Below are positions 17,116-25,342 of a stretch of DNA of 64,000 bases, one piece after another. The notes below the pieces were generated by a model. It made no database searches and was not told the origin of the DNA. It worked only from the letters and a program-made list of their open reading frames with translations. Within the stretch, counting starts at the first letter, position 1; every line of letters starts with the position of its first letter. The position numbers and the translations under genes are program-made. The DNA is from Methanosarcina sp. ERenArc_MAG2 (lineage in GTDB: Archaea; Halobacteriota; Methanosarcinia; Methanosarcinales; Methanosarcinaceae). Where the stretch lies: NCBI GenBank assembly GCA_023955635.1, contig JAMXHR010000012.1, positions 1 through 64,000 of the forward strand, given 5' to 3'.

Positions 17116-18114
17116 TTGGAAATTGTCACTGAGGAACCACTACAGATTCTATCACAGCTTCTGATCCCCATAATTCTTCTTGCTGTATCCGGCATTATAC
17201 CGGCATACATAGCAAAATATTCGAAAAGACAAGACAAAAACCAGCATATCAGATTTTTAAGAACTAATTATTCTAAAATCGAATCATATTTTACTACAAT
17301 CAAAATTTACAGAGCAAGTCGAATAGAAACAGCACCTTTCTATTTTATGATAGGTTTTACAATAGGTTTATTTTTTGAAATGTTTATAATTCCATTACTG
17401 TGGAAGATTTTAGGTTATATATTGGAAATCCACTATATTGAAAAAACACTGCCTTTTATTTACAAAATTAAGGATTTAAATGCATTATTATTCATTTGCT
17501 CGTATTTAAACATCTCAATTCTAATAATTTTCGTGATTTGGGTTTGCTGGCTTCGTTTGCTTAAATCAAAAAAATTTGCAGCCCCGAAAATGGCAGAGCA
17601 TCATTCTATAAAAAATTCGCCAGATTTTCCTTCAGTTAAAGTGTCGTAGGATCTCGTTTATTTATCATACTGGGCTTTTTTAGGAATCATTATTGGAATA
17701 AATTTTGTGTTATATTTTTTTACTTTTGGTTCTTTGATTAAATATTCAATAATTACTGATGATTTTTTATTTAATTGGACTACATTTGTAGGCATCTACG
17801 AAAGTTTAAAAACAAATGTACCTTATTTAAAATATTATGCGGTTATATTTTTTATGGGAACCGGTATTAGTTTTTTATATATATCAATGGTTTATCAGTC
17901 AATTACATGGTTTTCCAGTGAAGTTAAAAAATTAATTGCAAATTTTTATAAATATGACTTTCCTGAAGTGAAAATAATAACTGAATACGGTGAGATCAAA
18001 GGCCAACTCCGAGACATCCACAATAAATCACAAGTTACTTTAATTGAAAACGGGATAATGAAAACGGTACAATGGGATAAAATCGAGATAATGGAAGTCG
18101 GCAAGAAAATATAA
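17116..18114 (+). pseudogene. Membrane protein (tandem paralogue 1) with in-frame UAG
   Basis: The frame encodes 332 residues if read through a TAG at 17647-17649. Before it are membrane segments at about 12-30, 75-95 and 130-152. After it the same frame gives two more (LVYLSYWAFLGIIIGINF and VIFFMGTGISFLYISMVY) and a soluble C-terminal domain containing GEIKGQLRDIHNKSQVTLIE and MKTVQWDKIEIME. The downstream gene encodes the same architecture without a stop at this place, so the post-UAG part is real coding sequence. The start is a TTG after GTGATAAAAA. UAG can encode pyrrolysine in Methanosarcina, so either a nonsense mutation or read-through is possible. The function is unknown. Confidence 0.65.
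17647..17649 (+). other. In-frame UAG codon (possible pyrrolysine or nonsense)
   Basis: The codon follows VKVS and precedes DLVYLSYW. An ungapped alignment to the paralogue at 18383-19438 places a Ser opposite it. The frame stays open for 155 codons after it. A single change from a sense codon (TCG, TTG, AAG and others) would suffice to create it. Confidence 0.5.
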
Positions 18115-18158
18115 AAAATTATTTCTGTTAATCTTAATTTTCTTTCAAACTTAGTTTA

Positions 18159-18309
18159 TAGGACTTACGCACTTGGCCTATATAGAGTAATTGACAGGAG
18201 CTTGGCAGATATCGCTTTTTCGTTGCCGATATTGTTTCTATTGGGACTTGAGAACCTCAACAGTTGCAACTAAAATAAATAGAAGCTTTTCTGACTTTGC
18301 GAATTGTCC
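18159..18309. mobile_element. Degenerate MITE-like element, family A
   Basis: The left end TAGGACTTACGCACTT matches the family A terminus. The proposed right end (ACTTTGCGAATTGTCC at 18294-18309) is only an approximate complement. It lies between the two membrane paralogues and has no ORF. Confidence 0.4.
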
Positions 18310-18382
18310 GAGACTAATTAATTACAAGGAGCGTAATGAAAAATCAAAAAACATATTTACATAATCCCCTTATTGGAAATGT

Positions 18383-19438
18383 ATGCTAGGTAATGGAAAC
18401 CTTTACGAATGGTTCTCAAGTATTACCATATCACAAATTTTAATCCCTTCTATAATTGTGTTATTGACATCTATTTTTTTAACACATTTTAATAGAAACT
18501 ACTCTATAAAGCAAGAAAAAAACAAATTTCTAATCTTTCTAAAATATAATTCCAAATCCGTGAGCGATTTTTGTAATAATGTATCGAGATATAAGTACGA
18601 TACTGCAATAAAACATTTCCTTCTACTTGAAGGTGTACTTATTGGAATTATGTATTCAGTTAAAGCAGTCAGTTACATTGCTTATCTTTCTAGTACCTCA
18701 GATTCTAATTTTATTAACAAAATATTTCCATATTTTCTTTTGTATACATCACCAGAATATAACAACAAACCAGATCTTGTGGACAACTTCTTGCTAGTAT
18801 CGTCTTTTAATTATATATGTTTCGTTGTAGTTGTGTTTACTTTTATATGGATATTTTTTTAGAATCAAAAGATCATTTATTGCCAAATCTTACAAAAAAT
18901 ATGTCATTAACTAAATGGTCGAAATTTGTTTATTACAGCTATTGGTTTTTGGCAGGAGTACTAATTGGAATTCATATCTTTATTTTATTCTTTACACTAG
19001 ATGCTATTTTAAAGTTTAATCTGGCAGATCTAGATTTTTCTATAAGCTGGATATATTTTTATAGCATATTTACAAATTTAAAAACGCAGATACCAAATGA
19101 AAAAATATTGGCCATAATATCTCCCTATATATACGGCATTTATGCAAGTACTGCCACAATATTTTTTATACCGTTGGATTACAACCTTCCCAATTTACTT
19201 CAAAGGACAGATAACTGATTTCTATATTACGAAGTTTCCTCATATATTGGTGAAAACCGACTCAGGGGAGACTCTTGGTCAGTTATCGGATTTCCAAAAC
19301 AATTCTTTATTAATGTTAAATGAAAATGGAGTGTTTAAAGCAATACCATGGGATCAGATAGTAACAATGGAACTAAATAATAAAGAAGAAGAACAACCTA
19401 TAAAAGTCCTCAATAGTGAAGCTATCCATCCACGCTAA
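18383..19438 (+). pseudogene. Membrane protein (tandem paralogue 2), two frameshifts
   Basis: The combined product of about 352 residues has the same plan as paralogue 1: membrane segments near residues 15-32, 82-100 and 140-158, two more in the second part (YYSYWFLAGVLIGIHIF), and a C-terminal domain with GETLGQLSDFQNNSLLMLNE and AIPWDQIVTMEL. The frame breaks at the T7 run 18854-18860, where adding one T gives IFFLESKDH. It breaks again near the T6 run 19162-19167, where two extra T would give TIFFLYRWITTF. The two changes together keep the total length divisible by three. Function is unknown, but the shared C-terminal motif defines a pair. Confidence 0.65.
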
Positions 19439-20058
19439 GATCGGGCTGAAGCTACAAGTTGGGAAGATATCCACAGAAATAATATAAGAGCTGTGAAGTT
19501 CAGGCGAAACACCAACAAATCTTCTTTGTTTTGAATTTTAAATAATCTTACTACTGTAGGATAGTCTCCTAAACGGTGGTTTATTCAACTTCCTTATATA
19601 TTCTGCTGCTTTACTTGTTTAGTAAATTTAAAGAAGACCTATATTCTTAATAATGAGCTAAGTTGCGGCATAGTAATGTTTATAGTATTTTAGTGCGTAT
19701 CACAATTTAACAGCAAATTCCCGATAAGAATTATTCAAATTATAATTCTTATAGGAATTTGCAAAGTACGACCACGATATTTATCGGGAGCTACATGGCT
19801 TTCTCATCACGTCTGATCAATCTGAATTTTCCCAGACTTTTCCCCAATTTTAACTTTCTTAATTAATTTATATGCCTTTTTATCAATATTCAGACATTCT
19901 ATTTTATACTTTGGTTATTCTTAGTCCAAGCTTTTGTTATATGGGTATAATTATTTATATTTCTTCATTATAACTATATATTTATATAGTTCTTTTACCA
20001 TACTTTCTTTAGTATTGTAGAATAACCTTAACAATTAAGAACGAGGGGAAACAGTTTT
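19439..20058. other. Intergenic region holding the right junction of the element
   Basis: The region contains the putative right repeat at 19715-19731, which is also the left arm of an imperfect hairpin: CAAATTCCCGATAAGAATT pairs with AATTCTTATAGGAATTTG about 10 bases later. TATA-like sequences at 19970-20000 probably serve the zinc-ribbon gene. No gene is seen. Confidence 0.45.
19715..19731. repeat. Putative right attachment repeat
   Basis: AAATTCCCGATAAGAAT matches the left repeat at 11934-11950 with one mismatch. On the minus strand the sequence beyond it supplies a TTG start that would restore an N-terminus to the gene at 11499-11924. Confidence 0.45.
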
Positions 20059-20274
20059 TTGACTCAAGAATGTTCTGACGACTCAAGCGAATCGGACCAT
20101 GACCATAGTTTCTTGTGTTTTTTCGGACTGCATAAATGGAAGCGAAAAAGCGGAGCATTGTGCTGTTTGCCAACAGTGCTCGAAAAACGCTATGAATGCA
20201 TACGTTGTGGCAAATACAAGGTGATTTTTGAAAGGGAGAATAGATCTTACAGGCTTTTTGCTGACAGATATTAA
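20059..20274 (+). CDS. Small zinc-ribbon protein (71 aa)
   Basis: The product has an acidic N-terminus (TQECSDDSSESDHDH), then CFFGLHKWKRKSGALCC and YECIRCGKYK. The FGLHKW plus C-x-x-C arrangement resembles the DUF1660 group of short zinc-binding proteins often found in archaea and proviruses. The TTG start follows a GAGGGG Shine-Dalgarno sequence 16-17 bases upstream, which is rather far. It lies just outside the right junction of the integrated element and upstream of hisH. The function is unknown. Confidence 0.6.
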   Translation: MTQECSDDSSESDHDHSFLCFFGLHKWKRKSGALCCLPTVLEKRYECIRCGKYKVIFERENRSYRLFADRY

Positions 20275-20396
20275 CCTGTAAAGGACTTATAAATTCCTTT
20301 AATTTTTCTTCTTATTCCTTATCTCTTTTAATAACTTTTCTGCTGTTCCTTTCTTTGTCGTAAGCTTAATCTATTTTAACTTTATTTGTTAGAGCT

Positions 20397-21005
20397 ATGA
20401 AAAGAATCGTGATTCTCGATTACGGGCTTGGAAATCTCCGCAGTGTTCAAAAGGGGCTCGAACACGTCGGATCCAGTCCCACAATCTCCGGGGATCCTGA
20501 GGAGATTCTTGCCGCAGACGGCTTAATTCTCCCTGGCGTCGGCGCTTTTGTGGATGCGATGAAGTGTCTTGCCCCAATCAAAGGGATTATCGAAGAATAT
20601 GCACGATCAGGAAAGCCCATGCTCGGAATCTGCCTTGGACAGCAGGTTCTGATGAGCTCTTCTGAAGAAGGAAAGCTGACTGATGGGCTTAACTTTATTT
20701 CTGGCAAAGTGCTGCGTTTTCCTAAATCTGAATTAAAAGTACCCCACATTGGCTGGAATAATCTCAAAATCAAGCAAGATCACCCTTTGTTTGAAGGTAT
20801 TCCTGATAACTCTTTCGTATATTTTGTGCATTCCTACTACGTGGACACAGCTCCTGAAAACACTCTTGCAGCCTGTAACTATGGGCTGGAGTTCTCAGCT
20901 TCTGTAGTAAACTCGAAAGGCAATGTAATGGGTACACAGTTTCACCCTGAAAAAAGCGGAACCACCGGGTTGAAGATCCTGAAAAACTTTGTAGAAATGT
21001 GTTGA
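20397..21005 (+). CDS. hisH: Imidazole glycerol phosphate synthase, glutaminase subunit
   Basis: The 202-residue class I glutamine amidotransferase provides ammonia to HisF in histidine biosynthesis. The N-terminus IVILDYGLGNLRSVQKGLE is typical. The nucleophile Cys lies in MLGICLGQQ at about residue 82, and the His-Glu pair lies in GTQFHPEKSG. The length is standard. No clear Shine-Dalgarno sequence precedes the ATG, so the transcript may be leaderless. hisF is not adjacent. Confidence 0.97.
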   Translation: MKRIVILDYGLGNLRSVQKGLEHVGSSPTISGDPEEILAADGLILPGVGAFVDAMKCLAPIKGIIEEYARSGKPMLGICLGQQVLMSSSEEGKLTDGLNFISGKVLRFPKSELKVPHIGWNNLKIKQDHPLFEGIPDNSFVYFVHSYYVDTAPENTLAACNYGLEFSASVVNSKGNVMGTQFHPEKSGTTGLKILKNFVEMC

Positions 21006-21191
21006 AAGGATGTATTCAGGAAATTGCTTTCGCATTAAATCCTGAACTTTATTTTTCATTTTTGTCCAGGCGATTAAATCTGACTCCTTAATATTTTATA
21101 TTAAAGTATCTGGTATCAACAGATTAATACTTGAACTCCAAATTCCTGCCCTGCACCTGTTAGGGTAGAAACGTCTGTGAGGATGGTTACG

Positions 21192-22523
21192 ATGGATATA
21201 GAAGGTTATGCAAAACGGGCTCTCAGGAAGGACCCTTCAAACGAGACAGGGCTTGAGGTACAACTGACTTCAAGAATTCTTGAAATTAAAAATATAAGCC
21301 CGGAAAGGGCCCATGAGATCGCGACAGCGGTCGTTTGTGAGGCAAAAGCAACACTTAATGTGGAAGGAGATGTGTTAAGTTCTACCCTCTCGGGAGTGTC
21401 AATGGGGGAATTTGGGGTAGGCTCCAGGGGCACAGGGGACTTTTATGTTCACTCCAAGCTCGGGGAAGTTATAGGTTACACAGGTGCAGTTGTAGATAGT
21501 TCTGAGCTTGACGACTCCGGTGTTGTCAAAATCGGTGACGACTACCTGGTGGTCACGGTTGACGGCATCCATTCTCGTCTGAGCGACTTTCCTTTTCTCT
21601 CAGGTTTTCATGTAGCCAGGGCAGCTCTTCGTGATGTGTATTCCATGGGGGCCCGTCCACTGGCAATGCTTTCCGACATTCATATAGCAGATGATGGGGA
21701 TGTCGCAAAGATATTTGACCATATTGCAGGAATAACCACGGTTTCGGAACTGACTGGAATACCCCTTATTACCGGAAGCACTCTTCGAATCGGTGGAGAT
21801 ATGGTTATAGGTGAACGCATGACAGGCGGCGTTGGTGCTGTAGGCGTGACTTCTTCTCTTACCTCTCGGAACCGGACACAGATCGGAGACCTTATCCTCA
21901 TGACCGAAGGAGCAGGTGGGGGTACGATTTCTACAACTGCACTTTATTATGGAATGCATGATGTTGTTGAAGAGACTATTAATATCCGTTTTCTGGAAGC
22001 CTGTGAGATTCTGCTAGAGTCCGAGCTGTACAGAAAGGTCCATTCAATGACTGATGTTACCAATGGTGGAATTCGGGGAGATGCCAAAGAAATCTCAAAG
22101 ACCGCAGGTGTGAAACTTGTCTTTGAAGAGGAAAAGATAAGGGCTCTCGTGAATCCAAAGGTGCTTTCAATGCTTGAGCTCCTGAAAATCGATTACCTTG
22201 GAGTATCTCTTGACGCCCTGCTTGTAATCGTCCCCCAGGCGTACGTTAATGAAATCCTTGATGCTGTCAGGTCTGCAGGCATTAAAATTGATGTTATAGG
22301 GCGCGTTGAGGAGGGAAATGGGGCTGAAATTTTCATAAATGGCGAATGCAGGGACTTTACACCCAGATTCAGAGAGTCAGCTTATACTCCTGTGAAAAAA
22401 GTCCACGGGGAAGAAAACCCCAGGGACTTTGAAGAAATGAGAGCAGCAATTGATAAGGCAGCCCTTGAAGCTATTGAGAAAAAACAAAAAGTCCTTGAAA
22501 AAATAAGAAAAATGAATAAATAA
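21192..22523 (+). CDS. AIR synthase-related protein (PurM/HypE/SelD-like superfamily)
   Basis: The protein of about 443 residues carries an extra N-terminal segment (about 1-90) followed by PurM-type ATP-binding and C-terminal domains. Visible features are a GVGSRGTGDF loop, KIGDDYLVVTVDGIHSR (the metal/ATP-binding Asp motif), a SMGARPLAMLSDIH helix and MTDVTNGGIRGDA. It probably binds ATP and makes an acyl-phosphate-like intermediate, but the substrate is not known. The family includes methanogen-conserved proteins of unassigned role. I prefer the ATG at 21192, because GAGG lies 9 bases before it; in-frame starts at 21177 and 21183 are possible. Confidence 0.8.
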   Translation: MDIEGYAKRALRKDPSNETGLEVQLTSRILEIKNISPERAHEIATAVVCEAKATLNVEGDVLSSTLSGVSMGEFGVGSRGTGDFYVHSKLGEVIGYTGAVVDSSELDDSGVVKIGDDYLVVTVDGIHSRLSDFPFLSGFHVARAALRDVYSMGARPLAMLSDIHIADDGDVAKIFDHIAGITTVSELTGIPLITGSTLRIGGDMVIGERMTGGVGAVGVTSSLTSRNRTQIGDLILMTEGAGGGTISTTALYYGMHDVVEETINIRFLEACEILLESELYRKVHSMTDVTNGGIRGDAKEISKTAGVKLVFEEEKIRALVNPKVLSMLELLKIDYLGVSLDALLVIVPQAYVNEILDAVRSAGIKIDVIGRVEEGNGAEIFINGECRDFTPRFRESAYTPVKKVHGEENPRDFEEMRAAIDKAALEAIEKKQKVLEKIRKMNK

Positions 22524-22533
22524 TACCAGGTAA

Positions 22534-22600
22534 GCCTTAAACCCGGCTAAACCTTAAACCAGGTTAAATATTACCCGGGCAGGTCTTAAACCATGTTAAG
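22534..22600. repeat. Degenerate short direct repeats
   Basis: Three copies of a roughly CTTAAACC-x-x-GTTAA unit occur at 22536-22550, 22553-22567 and 22584-22598. They lie in the convergent gap between the AIR-synthase-related gene and nfeD. No function is evident. Confidence 0.4.
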
Positions 22601-22687
22601 TTTTAGCAGTTTGAGCCCTGGAATAACTGAATCAGTAAACTAAAGTAAAAGTCAAAAAAGAGCTTGAACCGGAAAAGAAGGGAATAA

Positions 22688-23992
22688 TCAGGTTTTTCTT
22701 TTCACTAAGAGCACTTCCCTTACTTTTCCAGTGATTTCTACTTCTACTTTCGGTTCGATTTCTTCTTCCGAACGGGCTTTCCAGTACTCCCCTTTATAAC
22801 GGATGTAACCCGATTTTCCAGGCCCTAAAGGATCTATGGTTTGGGCAGTATCCCCCATGAACTCTCCAATAACCGGCTTTTTCTTCCTGATCTCGGTTAC
22901 TTTGTAGACTGCAAAAACCAGGAACAGCCCGAAAACAATTGTTGGGGCTACCACGGTCAGGGTTAGAAGCCTTCTGAATTCGGGACTGTAAATATTTTCA
23001 CCTCCCATAGGTATCAGAAATATACTACCTACTATCAGGCTGATAAGGCCAGCAAGCCCGAAGATGCCGAATCCGGGTATTTTTATTTCAAGAATCAGAA
23101 GTGCTATCCCTAAAATAATGAGGACGAATGCTCCGATATTTATATCAAATCCTGTGCCTATCAGTCCGAGTACGATTGAAATAATCCCGAATAATTCTGC
23201 TCCGGCTCCCGGACTTGAAATCCCAAAAATAATCCCATAGAGCCCGATGGTTAAAAGAAGGGATGAGATTATGGGGTTTGAAACGAGCCTTAAAATGGAA
23301 ATAGACAGGGGAGGCTCATAATCTTCCGTGTTCGCATTTTCGGTTTGCAGGGTTCTTTCTTTTACCTGTTGTCCGTCAGTCTGAGCCAGCAGATTCGGGA
23401 TAGAAGGAGCTACATATTCTATTACGCCTGCTCCCAGGGCTTCCTGAGCATCAAGGTTTTTGTTTTTCGTTATGACCTCTTCTGCAAAGGTCTCGTTTCT
23501 TCCATGCTTGCTGGCCGTTGCAACCGAAAACTTGACAAGGGCGTTTATTATTTTTTCATCTTCTATGGGTTTCGTTCCTTCTGCAGAAATCTGAACAGGC
23601 TGGGCTGAACCTATAACTGCGAAAGGGGCCATTGCAGCAATATCGGTTCCCATGAGGATAAGAGTCCCGGCTGACCAGGCTTTCCCGCTCTCCGGTACAT
23701 ATCCGATAACAGGCACGCTTGTGTTTTCAATATCTCTTATAATAATCTGGGTCTCCTCCAGCCCTCCTCCCGGGGTATCCAGGCTGATTACGAGCGCCTC
23801 AAAGTTTTCGTTTTCAGCTTTTTCGATTGCATCCGCTACAATATCATCTGAAGCCGGAGTGATGGGTTCGGAAATCTCAAGCACAAGCACCTTATTGTCA
23901 GGCCCTGCACCAGCAACGGGTGTAAAGACGGCTGTAAGGATGAAGCACAGGAACAAAATAGAGAGGGAACGGCGAGCCCTTTCCAAAAGCAT
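22688..23992 (-). CDS. NfeD-type membrane serine protease (ClpP class)
   Basis: The 434-residue protein has a signal sequence, then a ClpP/crotonase-fold protease domain (about 30-220, with LVISLDTPGGGLEET, and AWSAGTLILMGTD containing the likely catalytic Ser). Four or five membrane segments follow (about 225-365), and a C-terminal OB-fold NfeD domain (SGYIRYKGEYWKARSEE) ends it. Homologues cleave stomatin-type partners. Here the gene directly follows a stomatin/slipin gene with 51 bases between, the classic nfeD-slipin pair. The full-length form with all three parts is the long NfeD type. Confidence 0.93.
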   Translation of the reverse strand: MLLERARRSLSILFLCFILTAVFTPVAGAGPDNKVLVLEISEPITPASDDIVADAIEKAENENFEALVISLDTPGGGLEETQIIIRDIENTSVPVIGYVPESGKAWSAGTLILMGTDIAAMAPFAVIGSAQPVQISAEGTKPIEDEKIINALVKFSVATASKHGRNETFAEEVITKNKNLDAQEALGAGVIEYVAPSIPNLLAQTDGQQVKERTLQTENANTEDYEPPLSISILRLVSNPIISSLLLTIGLYGIIFGISSPGAGAELFGIISIVLGLIGTGFDINIGAFVLIILGIALLILEIKIPGFGIFGLAGLISLIVGSIFLIPMGGENIYSPEFRRLLTLTVVAPTIVFGLFLVFAVYKVTEIRKKKPVIGEFMGDTAQTIDPLGPGKSGYIRYKGEYWKARSEEEIEPKVEVEITGKVREVLLVKRKT

Positions 23993-24043
23993 GTTTATAT
24001 ATCCTTTTTTGCTTATCGCTTTTCTTTAGATTCCTTTTCTACT

Positions 24044-24826
24044 TTATTGTTCTTTCTTTTTTGAAATAGCCTGAGATAAGGCTGCTATATTCCCGGCTTC
24101 TATAGACTGGGTTTGCGTAACCACTATGAGGTTCTTTTCCCTGGCAATCTCGGCAAGTGTTTGCAGTTCCCTCAGTTTGATTGCTGTAGGTGCTCCCTGA
24201 TAGAGAGTGGCAGCTTCTACCATTTTCTGGGCGGCCTGAGATTCTCCTTCCGCAAGGATAATCCTGGCACGCTTTTCCCTTTCGGCTTCAGCCTGTTTAG
24301 CAATCGCTCTCTTCATTGTTTCAGGCAGGGATACGTCCCTGATCGTGACCCCTGTAACTTTGATCCCCCAAGGATCAGTATATGCATCCAGAAGTTCCTG
24401 TATCTGCTTGTTAATATTCTCTCTTTCCGAAAGCAGTTCATCAAGTTCCATCTGACCCAGTACGTCTCTAAGTGTGGTCTGTGAAAGAGTAGAAGTTGCA
24501 AACATATAATTTTCAACCTGTGTAATGGCAGCTCCGGGTTCCACGACCTTGTAATAAACAACGGCATCTACTTCAACAGTAACATTATCTCGTGTGATAA
24601 CTGCCTGTTTGGGGACATCGATTGCAACAATTCTCAGATCTATTTTCATAGCCTTGTCAATAATTGGAATAATCAAGAAGATTCCGGGTCCTTTAACTCC
24701 ACTAAGGCGACCTAATCTGAAAATAACTACTCTTTCATATTCATTAACCATTTTTATGGATTGTGAAAGTATTAAAAATATAACTATTAATACAGGAAAC
24801 AATAATTGACTGGTGAAATCGACCAT
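24044..24826 (-). CDS. SPFH/Band 7 protein (slipin, stomatin-like)
   Basis: The 260-residue protein is anchored by one N-terminal helix (LLFPVLIVIFLILSQSI) and carries the Band 7 domain (VNEYERVVIFRLGRLSG ... GPGIFLIIPIIDKAMKIDLR). A helical region (KQAEAEREKRARIILAEGES) typical of slipin oligomers follows. It forms membrane scaffolds and is the expected substrate of the NfeD protease encoded just downstream. Length and motifs are typical. An ATG is used; a GTG/TTG alternative is not needed. Confidence 0.95.
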   Translation of the reverse strand: MVDFTSQLLFPVLIVIFLILSQSIKMVNEYERVVIFRLGRLSGVKGPGIFLIIPIIDKAMKIDLRIVAIDVPKQAVITRDNVTVEVDAVVYYKVVEPGAAITQVENYMFATSTLSQTTLRDVLGQMELDELLSERENINKQIQELLDAYTDPWGIKVTGVTIRDVSLPETMKRAIAKQAEAEREKRARIILAEGESQAAQKMVEAATLYQGAPTAIKLRELQTLAEIAREKNLIVVTQTQSIEAGNIAALSQAISKKKEQ

Positions 24827-25342
24827 ACTTTTATGACCTCTTGTTCCATTAATATTAAATTGAACTCAATAATAATTCGGTATTCTCTCAGAGAACATAT
24901 TAAATATATATATAATCTAAGTGTTCATAATTTAAAGTTTTGCATTCTGCATCTCTCTAAATATCTGGAAAACTATATAATTTCTTTCACGTTCCGATTT
25001 TACATGGACTGCAGTTTTTCAGGTTTTTTGGAGCTATCTCAGGAAGAATTAAATACCAGACGTGAAGGTGTCTTTGGTTATTGCGGACATATAAAGGTAC
25101 GGTTGCAAATCGATTGTAACAAATGACTGCATCTGAAAACACTTATATCTGAAATACGAAAATACAAAACAGGGGAAAATCGGATTGACAGGGAAAGAAA
25201 AGATAGGGAACGTTTCGATTTTCGGGCTGAATAGGGCCGATTAAGAGAACAATAAATGCTTTCAGGTTCAAAAGCTTATTCTGAGCCATAAAATATAGTG
25301 TAAGAAAACGTAGGTTCTGAGGAACCACCGGTGTTGATATTA
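24827..25342. other. Divergent intergenic region
   Basis: The 515 bases separate the minus-strand slipin gene from the plus-strand DHH gene. A long TATATATATAAT tract at about 24900-24916 and other AT-rich boxes are likely promoters. No coding region is supported. Confidence 0.45.

Larger units (their letters stand above)
11934..19731. mobile_element. Integrated plasmid- or virus-like element
   Basis: The limits are two imperfect direct copies of a 17-bp sequence, AAATTTCCGATAAGAAT (11934-11950) and AAATTCCCGATAAGAAT (19715-19731). A tyrosine integrase begins about 50 bases inside the left copy. Inside are small overlapping ORFs, an HUH rolling-circle Rep, a nucleoside-deoxyribosyltransferase/TIR-like protein, a GC-rich patch and two tandem membrane paralogues. 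None of these is a housekeeping gene. The host gene at 11499-11924 loses its start at the left junction. The boundaries are inferred from the repeat and need comparison with an empty site in a relative. Confidence 0.6.

Noticed and set aside
24806..25126. Open frame of 106 codons upstream of the DHH gene
   Set aside because: It overlaps the slipin start and the promoter region and has Cys/Ile/Tyr-rich noise composition.
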